Assembly: GCA_025966295.1 (NCBI GenBank) | Contig: JAOPVD010000034.1 | Location: forward strand, 1-37,655 | Direction of reading: 5' to 3' | Origin: Frankiales bacterium | Lineage (GTDB): Bacteria; Actinomycetota; Actinomycetes; Mycobacteriales; SCTD01 | DNA: 37,655 bases | Shown here: piece after piece, positions 14,403-20,418 of the stretch | How positions within the stretch are numbered: the stretch's first letter is position 1 | How the letters are laid out: every line of letters begins with the position of its first letter | Notes under the pieces: generated by a model | The model's database searches: none | What the model saw: the letters and a program-made list of their open reading frames with translations, nothing else | What the model was told of the DNA's origin: nothing | Made by a program: the position numbers and the translations under genes

Positions 14403-15271
14403 GGCTGGGCCAGCTGCACGGCGCTGTCGAGGGCCTCCCGCAGGTGCCCGAAGGACGCGCCCCACGGCACGACGACGACCTGGCCGTCGGTCTCGACGTG
14501 CTCCTCGAGCAGACAGCACTTGGTCAGCAGCACCTCTCCGGGTGCGAGGTCGACGGCCTTTGCCAGCACCCGCGGGCAGGTGTCTACCTGGCGCACGTCG
14601 TCGTCGTAGAGGAAGTCGTGGATCGCGCGTGACCGGGCGCAGCCCAGCAGCGTCCAGTCCTGCCGGGGCGGCACCTCGTCGAGGTAGTGGACCGTGGTAC
14701 CGGGCACCTCCATGCCGCCGCCGCGGCAGGGCAGCAGGTAGTGGCCCGAGGCACCGGCGGGCACGAGGTCACCGAGCTCGACGACCTCCGGCACGGGGAG
14801 GACCCCTGGCAGCTCCTCGGCGGTGGCGAGCACCCGCTGGACCTGGTCGAGCAGCTTGGCCGGGTGTGGCGGTGCCACGTCGAGCACGTGCAGGCGCACC
14901 GGCGCGCTGTCGAGCACGAAGCTGATGTGGCCGTAGCGGCCCTCGAGGACCACGCAGCGCACGCCGGGCCGCATCGACGCGGCGCGGGCCAGGTCGCTCG
15001 GGATGCCGGGATCCAGGGCGTCGTCCACGACCCAGGCGGTCTCGTCGGGACCGGCCAGCAGCCGCACGTCGAGCACGTCCCAGAACAGCGAGTCCGACGC
15101 GCGCTTGTCGACCTCGACCAGGGCGGTCTCCCCGGCGTGACGGAGGACGAGGTACCGGGTGCGGCGGTAGACCGGCCGCGACATCAGCAGCTCGCGCAGC
15201 GCCGCGGCCGTCAGGGGGACATCGACGTCGGTGACCGAGACCTCGCGGTAGCGGTCGGGGATCGTGGTCAC
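14399..15271 (-). CDS. Protein of unknown function (290 aa)
   Basis: GTG 15271 overlaps the ComA-like gene's stop, and its own stop overlaps the next start, so it is an integral operon member. No catalytic motif I know is present. There are conserved-looking charged and Cys segments: YLVLRHAGETALVEVDKRAS near the N-terminus, YLLPCRGGGMEVPGTTV in the middle, DVRQVDTCPRVLAKAVDLAP and LTKCCLLEEHVETDGQVVVV near the end. CC followed by acidic residues could bind metal. It does not resemble AllH/DUF2877. It may belong to a DUF7714-type actinobacterial family, which I cannot confirm. It could be the missing third subunit of the carbamoyltransferase or a new enzyme. Confidence 0.85.
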   Translation of the reverse strand: MTTIPDRYREVSVTDVDVPLTAAALRELLMSRPVYRRTRYLVLRHAGETALVEVDKRASDSLFWDVLDVRLLAGPDETAWVVDDALDPGIPSDLARAASMRPGVRCVVLEGRYGHISFVLDSAPVRLHVLDVAPPHPAKLLDQVQRVLATAEELPGVLPVPEVVELGDLVPAGASGHYLLPCRGGGMEVPGTTVHYLDEVPPRQDWTLLGCARSRAIHDFLYDDDVRQVDTCPRVLAKAVDLAPGEVLLTKCCLLEEHVETDGQVVVVPWGASFGHLREALDSAVQLAQP

Positions 15272-16029
15272 CGAGCGCGCACCCGGCTGTCGAAGGTGTC
15301 GGCCCGCAGACCCACCCGGAGGGCCTCGAGGCCGAGAGCGTCGGACGGTGCGACGTTGGCGAGGTTGACGTCCGGGCCGAAGCGGCGGATCAGCCAGGCC
15401 TGCTGCTCCTTCAAAGGTGCCTCGAACACCGTCGTGTCGAGCCCGACGGCGTCGACGACGGCGTCGACCACGTCGGACCGCACCTCCCCCGTCGGGTCGA
15501 ACAGCCCCACGGTGCCGCTCTCCCTGCCCTCGGTGACGATCCAGGTGGCGCCGGCCTCGAGGTCGGCCGTCGCGTCGGCCGCCCACGCCGACGGCGAGAC
15601 CGTGGCGTCGGCGTCCTTGACGCCGATCTCGGCGAGCACGATGAAGCGCTCCGCGGCGAGCTCGACCAGCTCGCGCTTGTCCGTGACCGACATGGCGGCG
15701 ACGCCGCAGGAGACCTCGACGCAGGGAAAGCCGAGCTCGCCCGCCCAGTCGAGGTAGGGCTCGACCGCGCCCTGCTGCCACGCGACCTCGAGCAGCGTGC
15801 CCCCGAGGCAGGCCAGCACTCCGTGACCGTCGAGCACCGCCAGCTTCTCGGCCAGCCCGGGGTCGAGGTAGGCCGTGCCCCAGCCGAGCTTCCACACGTC
15901 GACGTAGTCGCCGCAGACCCCGAGAAGGGGGGCCACCTCGGCGACGGGCATGCCCTTGTCGAGCACGTGGGTGATACCGCGGCGACGAGGCTTCGCCGTC
16001 CGCGCGGGCAGGGTCAGGAAACTCGGCAT
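15268..16029 (-). CDS. Phosphosulfolactate synthase-like protein (ComA family)
   Basis: ComA adds sulfite to phosphoenolpyruvate in coenzyme M synthesis. The 253-residue protein carries family blocks in order: RGITHVLDKGMPVAEVAPLL, GDYVDVWKLGWGTAYL, LGGTLLEVAWQQGAV, CVEVSCGVAAM, FIVLAEIGVKDADA, AGATWIVTEGRESGT, TVFEAPLKEQQAWLIRRFGP and VNLANVAPSDALGLEALRVG, ending LRADTF. ATG 16029 (MPSFLTLPARTAKPRRRG) is chosen; upstream ATG and TTG codons lie within the operator. It starts the six-gene operon, with a -10 (TACCAT, 16039-16044) so close that the message would be almost leaderless. No ComB, ComC or other sulfolactate genes follow, so the product may feed a different route; another nucleophile adding to PEP is conceivable. 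Confidence 0.92.
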   Translation of the reverse strand: MPSFLTLPARTAKPRRRGITHVLDKGMPVAEVAPLLGVCGDYVDVWKLGWGTAYLDPGLAEKLAVLDGHGVLACLGGTLLEVAWQQGAVEPYLDWAGELGFPCVEVSCGVAAMSVTDKRELVELAAERFIVLAEIGVKDADATVSPSAWAADATADLEAGATWIVTEGRESGTVGLFDPTGEVRSDVVDAVVDAVGLDTTVFEAPLKEQQAWLIRRFGPDVNLANVAPSDALGLEALRVGLRADTFDSRVRAR

Positions 16030-16032
16030 GGC

Positions 16033-16048
16033 GTTCACCATGGTAGAC
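16033..16048. promoter_or_regulatory. Operator-like palindrome, site 4 (six-gene operon and AIR-related gene)
   Basis: GTTCA-CCATGG-TAGAC has the same 5-6-5 layout as the other sites. It stands between the ComA-like gene (minus) and the AIR-synthase-related gene (plus). TACCAT on the minus strand and CACCAT on the plus strand are possible -10 boxes, so one site could control both directions. Confidence 0.6.
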
Positions 16049-16085
16049 AACCGGCTCCCCGCCGACGCCGCTTCAGGAGGCTCCC

Positions 16086-17033
16086 GTGACCGATCTCGCC
16101 GCCCTGGCCGCCGGCCTGCGAGACCTCCCCGGCGTGCGCGCCAAGGCCGACATCGGCCTGGTCGCGGAGGTCTTCGGCGGCGGTGACTGGTACGCCGGCC
16201 CCGGTGACGACGGCGCGGTGCTGCCCGACGGGCCGGGACAGGTGGTCGTGGGTGGCGAGGCGATCCTGCCGGCGTTCGTGGCTGCGGACCCGTACGGGGC
16301 TGGCATCGCGGCAGTGCTGGCCAACGTCAACGACCTGGCCGCGATGGGCGCGCGGCCCGTTGCCCTGCTCGACACCGTCGTCGGTGACGAGGCGACGAGC
16401 CGCGAGGTGCTGCGCGGCATGCAGTGGGCCGCCGACCTGTACCAGGTCCCGGTGGTCGGGGGGCACCTCACGCGTACCGACGGTCCGCCGTCGCTGTCGG
16501 CCTTCGGCATCGGCCGTGCGGACAAGGTGCTGTCGGCGACCCACGCGGCGGCCGGTCAGGTCCTCGTGCTGGGCTGCTGCCTGGAAGGGACGATGCGCCA
16601 GGACTTCTTGTTCTTCCCCTCCTTCGAGCAGCGCGGAGCGCAGCTCGCCGGCGACGTGCGGCTGCTGGCCGACCTGGCGACGAGCGGTGCGGCAGTTGCC
16701 GCGAAGGACGTGAGCATGGCGGGCCTGGTCGGCTCGCTCGCGATGCTGCTCGAGGCGGGCCGGCTCGGCGTGACCGTCGACCTCGACGCGCTGCCCGTGC
16801 CGGACGGTGTACCGCTGGCCGACTGGCTCGGGTGCTTCCCCTGCTTCGCGTTCTTGCTGACCTGCCCCGCCGACCGGGTAGCGGACTGCCTGGCGGGCTT
16901 CCGCGGTCGCGGTCTGACGGCCGAGGCGCTGGGGGTGCTCGACACCAGCGGGCAGGTGCGGTTGCGGCGCGGGGACGAGGTGGCGACGGTGTTCGACCTG
17001 GTCACTGAGGGCGTCACGAACCTGCGCAGCTAG
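16086..17033 (+). CDS. AIR synthase-related protein, Sll0787 family (NitF-like)
   Basis: The 315-residue protein has a PurM/ThiL/SelD-type fold: the N-terminal GPGDDGAVLPDG metal-phosphate loop, then VLANVNDLAAMGARPVALLD and QVPVVGGHLTRTDGPPSLSA, and a C-terminal domain with AKDVSMAGLVGSLAMLLEA. These enzymes use ATP to activate a carbonyl or amide oxygen. Sll0787 homologues are regular members of Nit1C clusters. GTG 16086 follows AGGAGG by 5 bp. It is transcribed away from the ComA-like operon across the shared operator and ends 5 bp from the convergent GNAT gene. The substrate is unknown. Confidence 0.93.
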   Translation: MTDLAALAAGLRDLPGVRAKADIGLVAEVFGGGDWYAGPGDDGAVLPDGPGQVVVGGEAILPAFVAADPYGAGIAAVLANVNDLAAMGARPVALLDTVVGDEATSREVLRGMQWAADLYQVPVVGGHLTRTDGPPSLSAFGIGRADKVLSATHAAAGQVLVLGCCLEGTMRQDFLFFPSFEQRGAQLAGDVRLLADLATSGAAVAAKDVSMAGLVGSLAMLLEAGRLGVTVDLDALPVPDGVPLADWLGCFPCFAFLLTCPADRVADCLAGFRGRGLTAEALGVLDTSGQVRLRRGDEVATVFDLVTEGVTNLRS

Positions 17034-17038
17034 GCAGG

Positions 17039-17515
17039 TCATAGCGCGATCGTCATGTCCTGGTGGAGCACACCGAGGTAGTCGGCGGGCTCGCCTACCG
17101 GTGTCCACCCGAGGTGCACGAAGAAGGTCGTGTTCACGGCCTGCACCGTCGCGTCCATGCGGCGACCGCCGGCGGCGGCCGCGGTGGCGACGGCGGTCCG
17201 GACCAGCGGTGCTCCGATGCCGGCGTGCCGGTGCTCGGGCAGGACGGCGAGCCGGTCGCCCTTCCACACCCCGTCGCTGAGCGGGTAGAGCCGGACGGTG
17301 CCGGCGGGCTCGTCATCGACGAAGCCCAGGACGTGCACCACCTGGGCGTCGTCGTCGTGGCTGTCGCGGTCGTCGCCGTCGAACAGCCGCTGCTCCTGCA
17401 CGAACACGGCCCGCCGGATGCGGTGGTGCGTCGCGAGCTCGTCGGGGCCCTGGACGGACCGGCAGCGGAGCGCGTCAGGCCTTCGTGAACAGGGGGAGGG
17501 AAGGACGTCCGTCAC
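17039..17515 (-). CDS. GNAT N-acetyltransferase, MSMEG_0567/Sll0786 family (NitE-like)
   Basis: The 158-residue protein matches the family blocks RIRRAVFVQEQRLFDGDDRD, SHDDDAQVVHVLGFV, GVWKGDRLAVLPEHRHAGIG (acetyl-CoA loop) and VQAVNTTFFVHLGW. In several organisms this N-terminal acetyltransferase domain is fused to an AIR-synthase-like domain; here the two are separate, convergent genes. GTG 17515 lies inside the radical SAM gene, overlapping it by 41 nt in another frame, so the pair is coupled. It is a standard member of nitrogen-starvation/Nit1C clusters; the acyl acceptor is unknown. Confidence 0.93.
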   Translation of the reverse strand: MTDVLPSPCSRRPDALRCRSVQGPDELATHHRIRRAVFVQEQRLFDGDDRDSHDDDAQVVHVLGFVDDEPAGTVRLYPLSDGVWKGDRLAVLPEHRHAGIGAPLVRTAVATAAAAGGRRMDATVQAVNTTFFVHLGWTPVGEPADYLGVLHQDMTIAL

Positions 17516-18665
17516 GAGTGCCTCCGTCCGAACGCTCGAACGCGCCCATGCCCGAGCAGGCCTGGCAGCGGGCGCAGCCGGCGGCGACGCCCGAGCTCGA
17601 CATCCCCTTTTGCGCCAGGTACGGCACCACCTGGCGGTAGACCGCCTCGACCGCCTCGCGCGGCGGCGGCAGGAAGTCCTCCATCAGGCTGCCGGGCACC
17701 GGACGCAGCGGCACGATGAACGGGTAGACGCCCAGGTCGATGGCCCGCTTGCAGCCCTCGACGGTCAGCTTCTCGTCCTCGCCAATGCCGAGGATCACGT
17801 AGGTCGACACCTGGCCGGCGCCGAAGGCCTTCACCGCTCGTTCCCAGGCCCCGAAGTAGGCCTCGATGCCCCAGCGCGCCTTGCCCGGTGCGACCCGGGC
17901 GAGCACCGCCGGGTCGAAGGTCTCGATATGGATGCCGACCGAGTCGATGCCCAGGTCGGCCACCCGGTCGATGACGTCGAGGTCGGACGGCGGTTCGAAC
18001 TGCACCTGCACCGGCAGCCCGGCCGCCTCCTTCACGGCCTGCCCGCAGCGACCGACGTACATCGCCCCGCGGTCGGGGGTAGCGGTGCTGCCCGTGGTCA
18101 GGGTCGCGTCGACCGCGCCGTCGAGCTCCTTTGCCGCGAGGGCCACCTCGGCCAGCATCGCCGGGGTCTTCTTCGCGATGGTGCGGCCCTGGGCCAGCGT
18201 GACGCCGATGCCGCAGAACTGGCACTGGTCGTCGTTGCCCCAGTAGGCGCAGGTCTGCAGCACCGTGCTGGCCACGGAGTCCAGGTGCAGCAGGGCGATC
18301 TGGTGGTAGGGGATGCCGTCGGCGGTCGTCAGGTCGTAGTACTTCGGGCGGGGGGCCAGGGCGGCGGTCGCGAGCCGCTCGCTGCCCTGGTAGACCGCCC
18401 AGCTGCCGTCGTCCTCCCCACGCAGGGCATAGGGCGAGCTCTCGACGTACGACGCACTCGTCGGCACCGTGGTCTGCACGCCCTCGATGTACAGCATCCC
18501 GGCGTCGGCCGGTCCGGCGCCGCCGGCGCGGGCGGACAGCGGCACCTCGACCCGCAGCCCGGAGCTCTGCAGCGACGTCAGCAGCTGCGCCAGGGCCTCG
18601 GCGGACAGCACGGGGGCCGGAGCTGGGGTGTCGATGCCGTGGGCATCGGACGTGGTGAGGGTCAT
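17475..18665 (-). CDS. Radical SAM protein, MSMEG_0568 family (NitD-like)
   Basis: The 396-residue protein has an unusual spaced iron-sulfur motif, CAYWGNDDQCQFCGIG (CX8CX2C, residues about 141-153), typical of this family and not the standard CX3CX2C. Conserved blocks are VQTTVPTSASYVESSPYAL, RPKYYDLTTADGIPYHQIAL, TTGSTATPDRG, SVGIHIETFDPAVL and VSTYVILGIGEDE. A second Cys cluster, CARCQACSGMG, lies near the C-terminus and may hold another cluster. ATG 18665 is 35 bp downstream of TATAGT inside operator site 5. The GNAT gene overlaps its end. The reaction is unknown; the family is tied to nitrilase clusters and cyanide use. Confidence 0.94.
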   Translation of the reverse strand: MTLTTSDAHGIDTPAPAPVLSAEALAQLLTSLQSSGLRVEVPLSARAGGAGPADAGMLYIEGVQTTVPTSASYVESSPYALRGEDDGSWAVYQGSERLATAALAPRPKYYDLTTADGIPYHQIALLHLDSVASTVLQTCAYWGNDDQCQFCGIGVTLAQGRTIAKKTPAMLAEVALAAKELDGAVDATLTTGSTATPDRGAMYVGRCGQAVKEAAGLPVQVQFEPPSDLDVIDRVADLGIDSVGIHIETFDPAVLARVAPGKARWGIEAYFGAWERAVKAFGAGQVSTYVILGIGEDEKLTVEGCKRAIDLGVYPFIVPLRPVPGSLMEDFLPPPREAVEAVYRQVVPYLAQKGMSSSGVAAGCARCQACSGMGAFERSDGGTRDGRPSLPLFTKA

Positions 18666-18695
18666 GCGGTGTGGCCCTTCTCCGGGAGGTGCGGC

Positions 18696-18711
18696 ATTCA
18701 CTATAGGAAAT
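18696..18711. promoter_or_regulatory. Operator-like palindrome, site 5 (radical SAM promoter)
   Basis: On the minus strand it reads ATTTC-CTATAG-TGAAT and embeds the -10 box TATAGT (18700-18705). One half matches the shared TGAA(C/T) arm; the other half is poorer. It lies in the 65-bp gap between the 221-aa protein gene and the radical SAM gene. Confidence 0.55.
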
Positions 18712-18730
18712 GTCGGTGGTCGGTCCCCTG

Positions 18731-19396
18731 TCAAGGGTTGGGGGTACCTCGCCGCAGCGCCTCGGCCCGGGCGTCGCGCTCGCCGGCGCCCGGATACGAC
18801 GTGGCGGACGCACCTGTCTCGCGGGACTCCGTGACCGAACCGGTGGCCAGATCGACGTGCAGCGGCTCGACGGCGTGCACCACGCTGGTGAAGTCCTCGT
18901 CGGGGGTGGCCGTCACGAGCAGCGCCCGGCCGGTGGCGACCTCGACCTCGAGCCGGTGGTAGGGCACGAACGGGTCGCCCTCGGGGTGACCCGCTTCCTC
19001 TACCACGACCCATTCCTGGCCGGAGCGACGCGCGTCGGCGAGCGTGCGCAACCGCCGCGCGACGGCCTGCTCGCCCACCACCTCCCGGTGCCGCATCGCC
19101 AGCGCGGCGTCGGCCACCAGGGCGAGGTCGAGCTCGGCAGGGCTCATCCCGCTGTCGGTCAGCACGTCGACCACGAGGTCGGGGCCGCGCTCGGCGGCGA
19201 GCAGGAGGGCGGCGGTCGACGGCCCCAGCTCACGCAGGCGGTCGACCGTCATCCGGACGAGCTGCACCACCCGCTGGTAGATGTCCGGCCGCGAGGTCAC
19301 CGAGGGGTACAGGCGCGCTTCGGCCTGCTGCCAGGCTGCGCTGGTCAGCATCGGCACCGAACTGTCGTCAAAAGCGTGATTCCCGGGCTCGGTCAT
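18731..19396 (-). CDS. Protein of unknown function (221 aa) in the nitrile/carbamoyl block
   Basis: ATG 19396 has GGAAGG about 9 bp upstream. The protein is soluble and probably helical in its first two thirds (AAWQQAEARLYPSVTSRPDI, VRMTVDRLRELG, ELDLALVADAALAMRHREVV), then a beta-rich end (QEWVVVEEAGH, HRLEVEVATGRALLV). It has no Cys and no recognised catalytic motif. It has its own promoter under operator site 6, shared with the divergent carbamate kinase gene, which ties it to the regulon. I recognise no family; a partner or accessory protein of the radical SAM enzyme downstream is possible. Confidence 0.85.
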   Translation of the reverse strand: MTEPGNHAFDDSSVPMLTSAAWQQAEARLYPSVTSRPDIYQRVVQLVRMTVDRLRELGPSTAALLLAAERGPDLVVDVLTDSGMSPAELDLALVADAALAMRHREVVGEQAVARRLRTLADARRSGQEWVVVEEAGHPEGDPFVPYHRLEVEVATGRALLVTATPDEDFTSVVHAVEPLHVDLATGSVTESRETGASATSYPGAGERDARAEALRRGTPNP

Positions 19397-19415
19397 TGCG
19401 TTTCCCTTCCGGCGA

Positions 19416-19431
19416 GTTCACTATGCTGCAC
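19416..19431. promoter_or_regulatory. Operator-like palindrome, site 6 (divergent promoter)
   Basis: GTTCA-CTATGC-TGCAC; on the minus strand GTGCA-GCATAG-TGAAC. CACTAT (19419-19424) serves the plus gene and CATAGT (19420-19425) the minus gene, so two back-to-back -10 boxes lie in one palindrome. The carbamate kinase ATG follows at once at 19432, implying a leaderless message. Confidence 0.65.
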
Positions 19432-20418
19432 ATGTCATCTCCTATCCGATGCGCCACGCCCCTGACGCGGGGTGTAGCCGTCGTCGCCGTGGGTGGCAAC
19501 GCCCTGACCGCCGAGACCCAGCGGGGAACCGCCGACGAGATCGCTGCCAACGCCGCGCAGATGGCCAGCTGCCTCGGTGAGCTGGTCGCCGCAGGCTGGC
19601 AGGTCGCCGTCGTCCACGGCAACGGCCCGCAGGTGGGCAACCTGGCGATGCAGCAGGACGCCGCCGAGGACCTCGTCCCCGTGCAGCCGCTGCACCAGCT
19701 CTGCGCGATGACGCAGGGACAGCTCGGCAGCGTGCTGGTGCGCGCGGTCGACCGCGAGTGCGGCGCGGGGAAGGCGGTCTGCGTCGTCACCCACGTCGGC
19801 GTCGACCCGCAGGACCCGGCGTTCGAGACGCCGACCAAGCCCATCGGCCCCTTCTTCGACGAGGACCGGGCGCAGGCCTACGCCGCCCAGCGGGGCTGGA
19901 CGGTCGCGGAGGACTCCGGGCGCGGCTGGCGCCGGGTCGTCGCCTCGCCGCGACCCGAGTCGATCGTCGAGATGCAGGCCATCCGCACGCTGCTCGAGGC
20001 CGGCCACGTCGTGCTCGCCGCCGGCGGCGGCGGGGTGGCGGTTGATGCCGGCAGCCTCGACGGGGTCGACGCGGTCATCGACAAGGACCGCGCGTCGGCA
20101 GCGCTCGCCACCGCGGTCGGCGCCACCGAGCTGTACCTGCTGACCGGCGTCGACTGTGTGCTGCTGGACTTCGGCACGCCACGGCAGCGACCCGCCCACC
20201 GCATGACGCAGCAGGAAGCCGCCCAGCACCTGGCGGACGGGCAGTTCCCCGCGGGCAGCATGGGCCCCAAGGTCGAGGCAGCACTGCGCTTCCTGGACGA
20301 CGGCGGGCACCGCGCCATCATCACGTCCGTCGGGCGCCTGGCGGAAGCCGTGGCCGGCGATCCCACCGCGGGCACGAGCATCGAGCGGGCGCACGCCGCC
20401 ACCCGGACGGCGTCATGA
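19432..20418 (+). CDS. Carbamate kinase
   Basis: Carbamate kinase makes ATP, ammonia and CO2 from carbamoyl phosphate and ADP. The 328-residue protein has the family motifs VAVVAVGGNAL, VVHGNGPQVGNLAMQQ, RVVASPRPESIVE, VVLAAGGGGVAV, VDAVIDKDRASAALAT and AGSMGPKVEAALRFL. ATG 19432 is chosen; it abuts the promoter, so translation is probably leaderless, with no Shine-Dalgarno. The next gene, FdrA, overlaps as ATGA. In E. coli the allantoin carbamate kinase sits beside fdrA and allG in the same way, so it likely consumes carbamoyl phosphate from the FdrA/DUF1116 enzyme rather than from arginine deiminase. Confidence 0.95.
   Translation: MSSPIRCATPLTRGVAVVAVGGNALTAETQRGTADEIAANAAQMASCLGELVAAGWQVAVVHGNGPQVGNLAMQQDAAEDLVPVQPLHQLCAMTQGQLGSVLVRAVDRECGAGKAVCVVTHVGVDPQDPAFETPTKPIGPFFDEDRAQAYAAQRGWTVAEDSGRGWRRVVASPRPESIVEMQAIRTLLEAGHVVLAAGGGGVAVDAGSLDGVDAVIDKDRASAALATAVGATELYLLTGVDCVLLDFGTPRQRPAHRMTQQEAAQHLADGQFPAGSMGPKVEAALRFLDDGGHRAIITSVGRLAEAVAGDPTAGTSIERAHAATRTAS

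Noticed and set aside
14399..15271. The 290-aa protein as the missing AllH (DUF2877) subunit by homology
   Set aside because: None of the AllH motifs I remember (GPGLTPSHDD-type) is present; only context would support such a role.
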